Positions 29,067 to 37,609 of a stretch of 64,000 nt of DNA are shown piece by piece (position 1 is the first letter of the stretch; every line of letters begins with the position of its first letter). The stretch covers positions 56,156 through 120,155 of the forward strand of contig JBBQNN010000002.1 of assembly GCA_038329965.1 (NCBI GenBank), read 5' to 3'. A model generated the notes under the pieces. The model ran no database searches. It had not been told where the DNA came from and saw only the letters and a program-made list of their open reading frames with translations. The stretch comes from QHCA01 sp003244095. Lineage in GTDB: Bacteria; Actinomycetota; Actinomycetes; Mycobacteriales; QHCA01. Both the position numbers and the translations under genes were made by a program.

Positions 29067-29885
29067 TCACCCGGCGAATTGGTCGCCGATCGGCCAGCAC
29101 ACCTCCGTGTGGTGGGTCAGCAGGTCGTCCTCGTCGCCGAGCGGAAGGTAACGCTCGCGGATCGGGCCGTCGGCGCCGACCGCGCGCTGGGCCACCCACG
29201 AGCCGAGCGCGCCGTAGGTACGGTCGAGGTCGCCGAATGGTCCGGTGTGCAGCGTGACGGCGAGTTCTGCCGCCGGCACGTCGTAGTCGACGACCCGTCC
29301 GCGACGAGCCGGCGGGCCGGTTACGGGGACGAACGCGACGAGCTCGGCGTCGTCGAGTTCGAAGTACTCGTTGGGGAACAATGTCCCGTCCGGTCCGGTC
29401 CGCTGTGCGCCGGTGGATCGCACCGCGGCGTGCAACTCGGTGAACGCGGTCATCCACCAGGCGACGGCGTCGGTGGTCGCGACCCGTTCGACGATGGCCA
29501 GCGACGGTGTTGCCGGCTCGCTGCGTTGCCGCACCTGCAGGGCAGTACCGCTGCCCTGCAGCAATCCCCGGAGCGACGCGACGGTCTGCTGGGTATCACC
29601 CAGCTGCTTCTCCATCCGCTGCAGATGTGCGGTGATCGCCTGGTTGCGGCTGTCGAGGTCGGGGGCACGCAAGATCGTGCGGACGTCTTCGATCGGCATT
29701 CCCAGATCGCGGAACCGGCGGATCGCCTGCGCGGTACCGACCTGGTTCGTCTCGTACGACCGGTAGCCGGTGGACGGGTCGACGCTGGCCGGCTCGAGCA
29801 GGCCGACATCGTGGTAGTGCCGAAGCGCTTTGATGCTGAGGTAAGTCATGCGGGAGAAGTCGCCGATAGACAATGACGCGGCCAT
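29067..29885 (-). CDS. MerR-family regulator with GyrI-like effector domain
   Basis: Of the BmrR type. The N-terminal winged helix has LSIGDFSRMTYLSIKALRHY and a second segment ending in DPSTGYRSY. A dimerising coiled coil follows at about 75-115, then a C-terminal GyrI-like/BmrR ligand domain (about 120-272) with the typical Glu-containing FELDDAELVAFVPV strand. Such proteins bind hydrophobic cationic drugs and activate exporters by untwisting a promoter with an overlong spacer. ATG 29885 has AAGGTGG nearby; GTG 29900 would add 5 residues but leaves AGGAGG abutting the start. It is divergent from a drug exporter over a palindromic operator. Confidence 0.9.
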   Translation of the reverse strand: MAASLSIGDFSRMTYLSIKALRHYHDVGLLEPASVDPSTGYRSYETNQVGTAQAIRRFRDLGMPIEDVRTILRAPDLDSRNQAITAHLQRMEKQLGDTQQTVASLRGLLQGSGTALQVRQRSEPATPSLAIVERVATTDAVAWWMTAFTELHAAVRSTGAQRTGPDGTLFPNEYFELDDAELVAFVPVTGPPARRGRVVDYDVPAAELAVTLHTGPFGDLDRTYGALGSWVAQRAVGADGPIRERYLPLGDEDDLLTHHTEVCWPIGDQFAG

Positions 29886-29900
29886 CTCCCCACCTTGCAC

Positions 29901-29949
29901 CCTCCTGTTACCGGAGACTCAACCGGCTTGACTCTCCGGTAACAGGAGG
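29901..29949. promoter_or_regulatory. Double MerR-type operator in a 49-bp near-palindrome
   Basis: The left arm 29901-29917 (CCTCCTGTTACCGGAGA) is the exact reverse complement of 29933-29949, and the inner TCAA/TTGA bases continue the symmetry with one mismatch. Each arm contains the MerR-type dyad CTCC-N7-GGAG. Read outward, each dyad directly follows a -35-like hexamer: TTGACT (29928-29933) on the plus strand, TTGAGT on the minus strand. This layout fits operators lying in the spacers of two divergent promoters. Confidence 0.75.
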
Positions 29950-29964
29950 CGGCACAACAGGTGC

Positions 29965-31407
29965 ATGAACACTGCGACCACATCTCCAACCGCTACAGCC
30001 ACGCTGTCCCGGACCCGGCGATCGCCCCTGCCGGTGCTGCTGGCCGGGATCTTTCTGATCGTCCTCGACTTCTTCGTCGTCAACGTCGCGCTGGCTTCGA
30101 TTCAGGCCGACCTGCGGGCGAGCGACACCGCGGTCGAATGGATCGTCGCCGGTTACGGCCTGACGTTCGCGGTGCCGTTGCTCGGCGCCGGCCGGCTCGG
30201 GGACCGCTTTGGGCGCCGACGCGTCTTCACGGTGGGCATCGGCGCGTTCACGCTGTCCTCGGCAGTCTGCGGATTCGCGACGAACGCGACGATGCTCGTC
30301 GCCGCCCGGCTGGTCCAGGGCGCCGCCGCGGCACTGGTCAGCGCCACCGTACTGGCGCTCATCGGCGTGATCTACACCGGCGCGGCGCAGGCCCGAGCGA
30401 TCAGCCTCTACGCGACGACCATGGGTGTGGCAGCGGCCAGTGCTCAGCTGATCGGCGGTGTCCTCGTCAGCGCCGACGTCGCCGGTCTCGGTTGGCGGTC
30501 GGTGTTCCTGATCAACGTGCCGATCGGGCTGTCGGCCCTGCTGCTGACCCCTCGGCTGATCCCCGAATCACGCGCTGACCGTCCGGGCCGCACGGACGTA
30601 GTCGGGTTGCTGCTGGTCAGCGTGGGACTGACCGCGCTCGTCCTGCCACTCCTGGAAGGAAGGCAACAGGGCTGGCCGCCCTGGACCTGGCTGGCCCTCG
30701 CCGCCGTGCCGGCGCTGCTCGGCGGATTCCTGCTGCGGCAGCGGTCGCTCGCCGGTCGTGGACAGCAGCCCCTGCTCGACCCACGGCTGTTTCGGTCCCG
30801 CAGTTTCAGCGCCGGGCTCGCCGCGCAACTGGCCCTGTGGTGCGGGCAGGCGTCGTACTTCGTCGTGCTGGCGCTGTACCTGCAACAGGGCCGCGGCTTG
30901 AGCCCACTTCGCGCCGGGCTGGTTTTCACGATCCTGGCCGGCGCGTACCTGATCGCGTCAGCAAAGTCCCCAACACTCGCCGCGCGGTTCGGCCGGCTCA
31001 CCGTCACCGGCGGTGCCCTGATACTCGCCGCCGGGCATCTCGCACTGCTGCTCGCCACGATCACGGACGGGGTCGGTGGATCAGTGTTCGCACTGGCGCC
31101 GGGTCTGGCACTCACCGGAGCCGGGATGGGCCTGTGCATCCCGGCCCTGACCGGCATCGTGCTCGGCAACGCCGATCCGCAGCAGTCCGGCGCCGTGTCC
31201 GGTGCGCTCACGACGGTGCAGCAGGTCGGCAACGCGGTCGGCGTCGCCGTCATCGGCCTGATCTTCTTCCCCGCGCTCAGCAGCGGGTACGACCGCGCGT
31301 TCGAGCTGAGCGTGGCGGCGCTCGCCACCCTGCTCATCGTCCTCGCCGTACTGACCGTCGCTCTCCCCAGCAACCGCAACGGAGAAAGCCACGCCGTGGG
31401 AGCATGA
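29965..31407 (+). CDS. DHA2-family (EmrB/QacA-type) MFS drug exporter
   Basis: A 480-residue, 14-helix proton antiporter by hydropathy. TM1 contains the acidic LIVLDFFVVNVALASIQADL segment (DFFVVNVALAS), typical of DHA2 proteins; motif A is LGAGRLGDRFGRRRVF and motif C-like sequence occurs in the TM5 region. It follows a MerR operator and lies divergent from the BmrR-like gene, so induction by a hydrophobic drug or metabolite is likely. The AGGAGG at 29944-29949 lies 15 nt before ATG 29965, somewhat far for a ribosome binding site. Confidence 0.9.
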   Translation: MNTATTSPTATATLSRTRRSPLPVLLAGIFLIVLDFFVVNVALASIQADLRASDTAVEWIVAGYGLTFAVPLLGAGRLGDRFGRRRVFTVGIGAFTLSSAVCGFATNATMLVAARLVQGAAAALVSATVLALIGVIYTGAAQARAISLYATTMGVAAASAQLIGGVLVSADVAGLGWRSVFLINVPIGLSALLLTPRLIPESRADRPGRTDVVGLLLVSVGLTALVLPLLEGRQQGWPPWTWLALAAVPALLGGFLLRQRSLAGRGQQPLLDPRLFRSRSFSAGLAAQLALWCGQASYFVVLALYLQQGRGLSPLRAGLVFTILAGAYLIASAKSPTLAARFGRLTVTGGALILAAGHLALLLATITDGVGGSVFALAPGLALTGAGMGLCIPALTGIVLGNADPQQSGAVSGALTTVQQVGNAVGVAVIGLIFFPALSSGYDRAFELSVAALATLLIVLAVLTVALPSNRNGESHAVGA

Positions 31408-31433
31408 ACCGCGATTCGACGCCCGTCGTACGG

Positions 31434-31904
31434 TCAGATGTCGTCCGGACCCGTCTCGCTGACGAGTCCGTCCCATGACCATTGCGGGATGCGCAATCCG
31501 CCCGGAACATCATCTGCGGACCGGTGGTATCGGGACATCGTGGTGGTGGTCGCCCACGCGAAATAGTCGTGCAACACCTGTCCGAGCCGGTCGCCTCCGA
31601 CGAGGCCGACATCGGCCAGCGCCTGGTCGAAGCAGGCGATCGCTCGACGGTCCATCTCCTCGTGCGGGCCGTTGCCGCTGTGCATCCGTACCAATGACGT
31701 CTCGTCGCCGTAGGAGTCCGTATAAGTCGTCGGGCCACCGAGTGCCTCCGCCCAATAGGCGGCGAGCCGCTGGCTGTGGTCGGGACGGAATCCGTGGCTG
31801 AACGCGTGGGCGACGACCTCGTCGGCCAGCACCCTGGCGTGCCATGCGCCGGCCAGGCGCAGCACGCCGTCGGCACCACCGGCGGCCTCGTATACCGTCT
31901 GCAT
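31434..31904 (-). CDS. Truncated haemoglobin-like (group II) protein
   Basis: A 156-residue globin-like protein. AGGADGVLRLAGAWHARVLAD fits the short A/B helix region of 2-on-2 globins, and LVRMHSGNGPHEEMDRRAIACFDQAL holds the proximal histidine and the heme-proximal helix. FSHGF corresponds to the CD loop. Such proteins bind oxygen or NO; whether heme is bound cannot be proved from sequence. ATG 31904 is chosen because the upstream extension is Arg/Pro-rich and unlike globins. It converges on the MFS gene (26 bp). Confidence 0.75.
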   Translation of the reverse strand: MQTVYEAAGGADGVLRLAGAWHARVLADEVVAHAFSHGFRPDHSQRLAAYWAEALGGPTTYTDSYGDETSLVRMHSGNGPHEEMDRRAIACFDQALADVGLVGGDRLGQVLHDYFAWATTTTMSRYHRSADDVPGGLRIPQWSWDGLVSETGPDDI

Positions 31905-32048
31905 GTTGCCACGATGGCACGCCGCGCCGCGTAGGCGCCAACCCCGTGCGGTTCGGCTACCGCGGGCCCCGGCCCAGCTACCGTTGACAAGTAACGGGCG
32001 GCGCACACCGGCGACCGGCCGTAGTCGAGGCGAGGGCGGGGTCCAGTC

Positions 32049-32540
32049 ATGGCACGGATGCACCGGTACGAGTCGCACCTGGTGTGGCAGGGGTCGACCG
32101 GCGTCGGCTATGCCGGCTATCCGAGGGAGCACCGGGTGCTCACCCCGCCGTCCGGCACCGAGCTGCGGCTCAGCGCCGACCCGGCCTTCCGCGGTGACCC
32201 CGCCCTGCCGAACCCCGAACAGCTCCTGCTCGCCGCCGCCAGCTCGTGCCAGCTGCTGTCGTTCCTGGCCCTGGCGGCGCTGGCCGGCGTCGACGTGGTG
32301 GCGTACGAGGACGACGCGGAGGCGGTCATGCCCGAGGACCAGACCCCGGTGCGCATCACCCGGATCGTCCTGCGACCGCAGATCGTCGTCGCCGCGGGGG
32401 TGGACATCGACCAGGTGCGGCAGCTGGTCTCGCAGGCGCACGATACCTGCTACGTCGCCAACACCCTCAACGCCGAGGTGGTGATCGAGCCCGCGATCGA
32501 GCACGCCGCGCACATCCCCGCCGGCACCGTGCGCTCGTGA
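32049..32540 (+). CDS. OsmC-family peroxiredoxin-like protein
   Basis: A 163-residue OsmC/Ohr superfamily protein. The two redox cysteines are visible in AASSCQLLSFLALAA and in AHDTCYVANTL, the usual pair for reducing organic hydroperoxides. The N-terminal half forms the swapped beta sheet (GYPREHRVLTPPSGTELRL). ATG 32049 or 32058 could start it. A TTGACA at 31984-31989 lacks a convincing -10 partner. Its stop overlaps a small open frame by 4 nt. Confidence 0.88.
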   Translation: MARMHRYESHLVWQGSTGVGYAGYPREHRVLTPPSGTELRLSADPAFRGDPALPNPEQLLLAAASSCQLLSFLALAALAGVDVVAYEDDAEAVMPEDQTPVRITRIVLRPQIVVAAGVDIDQVRQLVSQAHDTCYVANTLNAEVVIEPAIEHAAHIPAGTVRS

Positions 32541-32716
32541 AGGACCCGGCGATCGAGCTGGCCGATCGCCCCGGCGCGCCGGCCGTCCTGCTCCAGCGGC
32601 TCCGGCAGGATGTTCCGGGCCAGCGGATCAGCGCCGCGTGGACGGCGGCAGCCTCGTCTCCGGAGGACCGGGCGGCTCCTACCGGGTCCCGCAGGTCGCC
32701 GCGATCAGCTGGATGA
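32537..32716 (+). CDS. Small unrecognised ORF coupled to osmC-like gene
   Basis: A 59-codon frame from GTG 32537 that overlaps the stop of the OsmC gene as GTGA and runs 38 bp into the 3' end of the convergent M20 peptidase gene. The first 35 residues (starting MKDPAIELADRPGAPAVLLQ) look like ordinary protein, the rest like Arg/Ser-rich noise. It could be a real coupled peptide, a decayed remnant, or chance. Confidence 0.2.
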   Translation: MKDPAIELADRPGAPAVLLQRLRQDVPGQRISAAWTAAASSPEDRAAPTGSRRSPRSAG

Positions 32717-33944
32717 GGGTGCGCGTCACCTGCAGCATCTCGGTCACCGGCACGGACTCGTCGGGTGCGTGCGCCGCGCGGACGTCGCCCGGCCCGTAGA
32801 TCACGGCGGGGACGCCGCCGAGACCGGTCAGCAGGCGCTGGTCCGAGCCGTACGGCGCACCGTGCACCGCTGGTCGGGCACCGTGCACGCTCGCGTGCGC
32901 GTCGGAGAGGTGACGGGTCACAGCCGCCGCCTCCGGGACCGCACCGGGGGCGAACTGCCCGCCCCACCACTCGACCTCGACGGGGTGCTCCGCCAGCCAC
33001 GGGTCGGTGGCGCAGGCCTCGGCGACCGCGGCCGCGAGATCCGCTCTGGCGTCGGTGACGCTCTCGCCGAGAGCGACGCCGAGCCGGCCCTCGGCCACCA
33101 GCCGGTCGGGGACCGTGCTCGCCCAGTCGCCGGCCGACAGCATGCCGACGGACAGGGCGTAGGGCAGCCGGTAGCCGGCCATCAGGGGGTGAAGGTCGCG
33201 GTTGCGGCGTTCCTCCAGCCGGCGCAGCGCCGCGTGCACGATCAGGTACTTCTCGAAGGCGTCGACCCCGTCGAGCCGCGTACTCGCATGGACCGATCGC
33301 CCGGCCACCACCAGCCGGAACGTCAACGCGCCCGCCGACGCGGTCACGATCCGGCCCCCGGTGGGCTCGCAGATCACGGCGAGGTCGCCGCGGTAGCCAC
33401 GACGCAGGGTCGCGAAGGTACCGAGGCCGCCGTCCTCCTCGCCCGCGACGCTCTCCAGCAGCACGCGGCCGCGCAGCCGCACCCCGGCCTCGCGCAACGC
33501 CCTGACCGCGGCTAGCTGGCAGACCAGGCCGGCCTTCATGTCGCAGGCACCCCGGCCGTAGACCCGGCCGGCGCGCACCTGCCCGGCCCACGGGTCGACC
33601 GTCCAGCCGACCTGGCCCGGCGGGACCACGTCGATGTGGCCGTTGAGCACGATCGTCGGCCCGGAGTCCCCGCCCCAGGCGCCGGTCAGGCCCCACGCCT
33701 CGTCGCGTGGCGCCTCCATGCCGGGGAACTGCGGATCGGCCGTGATGGCCGCGAGGTCGATGCGCCACAGGTCGGTGTCCATGCCCGCCGTGCGCAGGAG
33801 CCCCTCGACGCGGTGCTGGGCCTCGCTCTCGGCCGCCGTACCGGTGACCGACGGGATCTTCAGTAGCTCCTGCAGGCCGGCGACAAGGTCGGCCTCGCGC
33901 ACGCCGTGCAGTGCTTCGCCCACCTGCCCGTTCACGCCGTCCAT
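32679..33944 (-). CDS. M20-family metallopeptidase (ArgE/DapE/ACY1 type)
   Basis: A 421-residue di-zinc amidohydrolase. Metal ligands and catalytic residues appear in order: NGHIDVVPPG, ACDMKAG, the catalytic Glu pair in VAGEEDGG, CEPTGG and a C-terminal His in GDVRAAHAPDESV. The dimerisation lid domain (ASAGALTFRLVVAGRSVHAST start) is intact. It probably removes an acyl group from an amino acid, but the substrate is open; there is no arg or dap gene nearby. ATG 33944 is preceded by an in-frame GTG at 33953. It is divergent from priA. Confidence 0.85.
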   Translation of the reverse strand: MDGVNGQVGEALHGVREADLVAGLQELLKIPSVTGTAAESEAQHRVEGLLRTAGMDTDLWRIDLAAITADPQFPGMEAPRDEAWGLTGAWGGDSGPTIVLNGHIDVVPPGQVGWTVDPWAGQVRAGRVYGRGACDMKAGLVCQLAAVRALREAGVRLRGRVLLESVAGEEDGGLGTFATLRRGYRGDLAVICEPTGGRIVTASAGALTFRLVVAGRSVHASTRLDGVDAFEKYLIVHAALRRLEERRNRDLHPLMAGYRLPYALSVGMLSAGDWASTVPDRLVAEGRLGVALGESVTDARADLAAAVAEACATDPWLAEHPVEVEWWGGQFAPGAVPEAAAVTRHLSDAHASVHGARPAVHGAPYGSDQRLLTGLGGVPAVIYGPGDVRAAHAPDESVPVTEMLQVTRTLIQLIAATCGTR

Positions 33945-34019
33945 CGCGGTCACGCTACGCCGGGGCGCCGACGCTGCTATCGGCCCGAGCGTGTCGGCCC
34001 GCTCTGGTAGACCGTGGTG

Positions 34020-36035
34020 GTGACCGACGAGCCGTGGCCAGTGGCCACGAGTGCCCGCCGCCGGCCCGCTCGCCCGGCGGCCCCGCGCGAGCCGGCTGAG
34101 CACCTGCCGGTCGCTCGGGTGTCGGTCGACACCGGGCTCGCGCACCTCGACCGGCTGTTCGACTACCTGGTGCCGGCCACGCTGGACGACGCGGTGGTCC
34201 CGGGCTCGCGGGTACGCGTGCGCTTCGCCGGCCGCCTGGTCGACGGCATCGTCCTCGACCGGGTCGCCGGGTCGGAACACCCGGGCCGGCTGGCCCTCAT
34301 CGAGCGGGCGGTGTCCGCGGAGCCGGTGCTCGGCCCCGAGATCGCCGCGCTCGCGCGCCGGGTCGCCGACCGGTCCGCGGGCACGCTCGCCGACGTCCTC
34401 CGGCTGGCGGTGCCGCCACGACATGCCCGGGTCGAGGCGGAGGCCGGCCCGTCGCCGATTCCGTCGCCGGCCGCCCCGGATCCGGCCGGCTGGTCGGCCT
34501 ACGACGCCGGTGCCGCCTTCCTCACCGCGCTGGGTGACGGCCGGTCTCCGCGGGCGGCGTGGGCCGCACTGCCCGGGGCGTCCTGGCCCGACCGGGTCGC
34601 CGAAGCGGTGCAGGCCACCCTGGCCGGTGGCCGGGGGGCCGTGGTCGTCGTGCCCGACGGCCGGGACGTCACGCGGGTCTCCGCCGCGCTCGACCGGGCG
34701 CTGGGTGCCGGGCGGCACGTCACGCTCTCAGCCGACCTCGGCCCGGCAGGGCGCTACCGCCGCTGGCTGGCCGTCCGGCGCGGGGCCGTGCGGGCGGTGG
34801 TCGGCACCCGGGCCGCCGCGTTCGCGCCGGTCCGCGACCTGGGCCTCGTGGCGCTCTGGGACGACGGCGACGACGTGCTGGCCGAGCCGCGGGCGCCCTA
34901 CTGCCATACCCGCGACGTCCTGCTGCTGCGAGCCGAGTCGTCCGGCTCGGCGGCGCTGCTGGGCGGGTTCGCGCGCACCGCCGAGGTCCAGTTGCTGCTC
35001 GACACCGGCTGGGCGCTGCCGCTGGCCGCCCCCCGCTCGGTGGTCCGCGCGGCGGCTCCACGGGTCACGCCGACCGGCGACGACGACGCGTTGGTCCGGG
35101 ACCCGGCGGCGCGCACCGCCCGGCTGCCGACGGTGGCCTGGCGGGCCGCCCGGTCCGCCCTGGACGCCGGAGCCCCAGTGCTCGTCCAGGTGCCCCGGCG
35201 GGGCTACTTACCGGCCCTGGCCTGCGCCCGTTGCCGCGCCGCGGCGCGCTGCCCGAGCTGCGCCGGTCCGATCGGTCAGCCCTCGGCCGGCCGATCCGGC
35301 ATCCCCACGTGCCGGTGGTGCGGGCGGCTGGCCGGCGACTGGTCGTGCCCGGCGTGCGGGGGCCGGCGGTTGCGGGCGATCGTCGTGGGCGCCCGGCGCA
35401 CGGCCGAGGAGATGGGCCGCGCCTTTCCGGGGGTTCCGGTGCGCACGTCGGGCCGCGACGACGTCCTCACCTGCGTTCCTGGCGGCGCGGCCGTGGTGGT
35501 GGCCACGCCCGGTGCCGAGCCGCTGGCCGAGGGCGGCTACGGCGCGGTGCTCCTGCTGGATGCCTGGGCACTGCTCGGCCGGCCGGACCTGCGGGCGGCC
35601 GAGGAGACGCTGCGCCGGTGGCTGGCCGCCGCGGCCCTGGCCCGGCCGGCGGCCGAGGGCGGCCAGGTCGTCGTGACGGCGGACAGCAGCCTGCCGGTCG
35701 TGCAGGCGGTGCTGCGATGGGACCCGGCCTGGCATGCCGGACGGGAGCTGGCCGATCGGGTCGCGCTGGGTTTCCCCCCCGCCTCCCGGATCGCGAGCCT
35801 GACCGGCCCGCCGGCCGGGGTGGCCGACCTGCTCGCCGCTGCCACGCTGCCCGCCGGCGCGGACCTCCTCGGGCCGGTCGGAGCCTCCGAGGGTCGCGAG
35901 CGGCTGCTGATCCGGGTCCCCCGCTCCGCGGCAGCCGCCCTTGCTACGGCGCTGGCCGGCGCCCAGGCGGTGCGCAGCGCCCGCAAGGCCCCCGACCCGG
36001 TCCGCGTCGAACTCGACCCACTCGACCTGTTCTGA
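34020..36035 (+). CDS. priA: Primosomal protein N' (PriA), ATPase-inactive form
   Basis: A replication restart protein. The N-terminal 3'-DNA-end-binding domain (VARVSVDTGLAHLDRLFDY) and the eight zinc cysteines in CARCRAAARCPSCAG...CRWCGRLAGDWSCPACGG are present. The helicase motifs are not: the site that should read GVTGSGKT is LPGASWPD, and the DEEH box is WDDGDD, so ATP hydrolysis is very unlikely. This loss is typical of actinobacterial PriA. Three tandem GTG codons begin at 34014; I choose the third (34020) because the -10-like TAGACC (34008-34013) lies 6 nt before it, fitting a leaderless mRNA. Confidence 0.92.
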   Translation: MTDEPWPVATSARRRPARPAAPREPAEHLPVARVSVDTGLAHLDRLFDYLVPATLDDAVVPGSRVRVRFAGRLVDGIVLDRVAGSEHPGRLALIERAVSAEPVLGPEIAALARRVADRSAGTLADVLRLAVPPRHARVEAEAGPSPIPSPAAPDPAGWSAYDAGAAFLTALGDGRSPRAAWAALPGASWPDRVAEAVQATLAGGRGAVVVVPDGRDVTRVSAALDRALGAGRHVTLSADLGPAGRYRRWLAVRRGAVRAVVGTRAAAFAPVRDLGLVALWDDGDDVLAEPRAPYCHTRDVLLLRAESSGSAALLGGFARTAEVQLLLDTGWALPLAAPRSVVRAAAPRVTPTGDDDALVRDPAARTARLPTVAWRAARSALDAGAPVLVQVPRRGYLPALACARCRAAARCPSCAGPIGQPSAGRSGIPTCRWCGRLAGDWSCPACGGRRLRAIVVGARRTAEEMGRAFPGVPVRTSGRDDVLTCVPGGAAVVVATPGAEPLAEGGYGAVLLLDAWALLGRPDLRAAEETLRRWLAAAALARPAAEGGQVVVTADSSLPVVQAVLRWDPAWHAGRELADRVALGFPPASRIASLTGPPAGVADLLAAATLPAGADLLGPVGASEGRERLLIRVPRSAAAALATALAGAQAVRSARKAPDPVRVELDPLDLF

Positions 36036-36079
36036 CCAGCCGCCGGATATCCGTAGACTAGGCGCAATCAAGCGCTCGG

Positions 36080-36123
36080 GGCGAGTGAGCATCGAGCGAG
36101 GCGAGGAGCGGAGCGAGATGACG
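36080..36123 (+). repeat. Dispersed SIERSE repeat, long form (copy 2)
   Basis: A 44-bp copy: head GGCGAGTGAGCATC, two 12-bp units (GAGCGAGGCGAG and GAGCGGAGCGAG), and tail ATGACG. It occupies most of the 5' leader of def, downstream of a -10-like TAGACT at 36054-36059. Confidence 0.85.
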
Positions 36124-36140
36124 ACCTGCGGAGCGCCGAC

Positions 36141-36689
36141 GTGCCCGTGAAACCGATCCGCCTGTTCGGTGATCCGGTCCTGCGCACGCGGGCCGAGCCG
36201 GTGGTGGACTTCGACAAGGAGCTGCGCAACCTCGTCCGCGACCTCACCCAGACGATGATCGAGGCCCCCGGTGCCGGCTTGGCCGCTCCCCAGATCGGCG
36301 TCGGGCTGCGCGTCTTCACCTTCGACGTCGACGAGCGCGTCGGCCACCTGATCAACCCCGACCTGTCCTTCCCCGACGACGAGGAGCAGGACGGTCCCGA
36401 GGGCTGCCTGTCGTTCCCGGGCCTCAGCTTCGACTGCAAGCGGCACCTGCACGCCGTCGCGCGGGGCTTCAACATGTACGGCGACCCGGTGGTGATCGAG
36501 GGCAGCGACCTCCTGGCCCGCTGCGTGCAGCATGAGACCGACCACCTCGACGGCATCCTGTTCATCGACCGGCTCGACAAGGAGACCAAGAAGGCAGCCA
36601 TGCGGGTCATCTACGAGGCCCAGTGGGCCGGGGGTCCCGTCCCGCAGGTCAAGCCCAGCCCGCACGCGATGCAGGGACAGGCGCTCTGA
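36141..36689 (+). CDS. def: Peptide deformylase
   Basis: Removes the formyl group from nascent proteins. All three motifs are present: GAGLAAPQIGV (motif 1), EGCLSFPG with the metal Cys (motif 2) and QHETDHLDG with the HExxH-type ligands (motif 3). 182 residues is normal. GTG 36141 starts PVKPIRLFGDPVLRT, the usual N-terminus. The ATG of the upstream repeat (36118) opens a 10-codon frame that ends inside def. The stop overlaps fmt as CTGA. Confidence 0.97.
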   Translation: MPVKPIRLFGDPVLRTRAEPVVDFDKELRNLVRDLTQTMIEAPGAGLAAPQIGVGLRVFTFDVDERVGHLINPDLSFPDDEEQDGPEGCLSFPGLSFDCKRHLHAVARGFNMYGDPVVIEGSDLLARCVQHETDHLDGILFIDRLDKETKKAAMRVIYEAQWAGGPVPQVKPSPHAMQGQAL

Positions 36690-37609
36690 GGCTCGTCTTC
36701 GCCGGCACCCCCGCCGTCGCCGTCCCCGCCCTGCAGGCACTGCTCGACTCGCGGCACGAGGTGGCCGCCGTCATCACCCGGCCGCCGGCGCCGGCCGGAC
36801 GGGGCCGCCGGGTCGCCACCTCACCGGTCGCCGACCTGGCGGCGGAGCAGGGCATCGAGGTGCTCACACCAGCCCGGCCGTCGGCGCCGGATTTCCTCGA
36901 GCGGCTCACCGCCATCGGCCCGGACTGCTGTCCGGTGGTCGCCTACGGCGCGCTGGTGCCCCCCTCGGCGCTGCACATCCCCGTGCACGGCTGGGTCAAC
37001 CTGCACTTCTCGTTGCTGCCGGCCTGGCGGGGAGCGGCGCCCGTACAGCGTGCGATCCGGCACGGCGACGAGGTGACCGGGGCCACGACATTCGAGCTGG
37101 AGGCGGGCATGGACACCGGGCCGGTCTTCGGCGTGCTGACCGAGCCCATCCGGCCGCGGGACACCGCCGGCGAGCTGCTCGGGCGGCTGTCGGTGGCCGG
37201 AGCCGGCCTGCTCGTCGCCACCCTCGACGGGATTGCCGACGGCACCCTGCGGCCCGTGCCGCAGCCGGCTGACGGTGTCTCCTACGCTCCCAAGGTCACC
37301 TCGGACGACGCGCGGGTCGACTGGGCGCTGCCCGCCCTCGCCGTCGACCGGCTGATCCGCTCGTGCACGCCCGCGCCCGGGCCGTGGACCACGTTCGGCG
37401 GGGACCGGCTGAAGCTCGGTCCGGTGACGCCGGTCGCCGACGGCCGGGCGCTGGAGCCCGGCTCGATCGACGTCGGCCACGACGCGGTCCTCGTCGGCAC
37501 CGGGTCGGGGCCGGTCGCCCTCGGCGAGGTCCAGCCGGCCGGCCGGCGCCCGATGCCGGCGCTGGACTGGTCCCGGGGTGCCCGCCCGGCCGAGGGGAGG
37601 TTCGCATGA
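36686..37609 (+). CDS. fmt: Methionyl-tRNA formyltransferase, apparent CTG start
   Basis: Formylates initiator Met-tRNA. The catalytic motif VNLHFSLLPAWRGAAPVQRAI holds the Asn and His, and TTFELEAGMDTGPVF supplies the Asp. The family N-terminus M-RLVFAGTP maps exactly onto CTG 36686, which overlaps the def stop as CTGA and has AGGGA about 8 nt upstream. No ATG, GTG or TTG is in frame between 36623 (GTG, inside def) and this point. I therefore infer a CTG start giving 307 residues; GTG 36623 would add 21 residues that are unlike Fmt. Confidence 0.93.
   Translation: MRLVFAGTPAVAVPALQALLDSRHEVAAVITRPPAPAGRGRRVATSPVADLAAEQGIEVLTPARPSAPDFLERLTAIGPDCCPVVAYGALVPPSALHIPVHGWVNLHFSLLPAWRGAAPVQRAIRHGDEVTGATTFELEAGMDTGPVFGVLTEPIRPRDTAGELLGRLSVAGAGLLVATLDGIADGTLRPVPQPADGVSYAPKVTSDDARVDWALPALAVDRLIRSCTPAPGPWTTFGGDRLKLGPVTPVADGRALEPGSIDVGHDAVLVGTGSGPVALGEVQPAGRRPMPALDWSRGARPAEGRFA

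Noticed and set aside
31984..31989. Perfect TTGACA as the promoter of the OsmC-like gene
   Set aside because: No -10-like sequence occurs 15-20 bp downstream.
36118..36150. Short ORF beginning at the repeat ATG before def
   Set aside because: Ten codons with no conserved content; the ATG belongs to the dispersed repeat.
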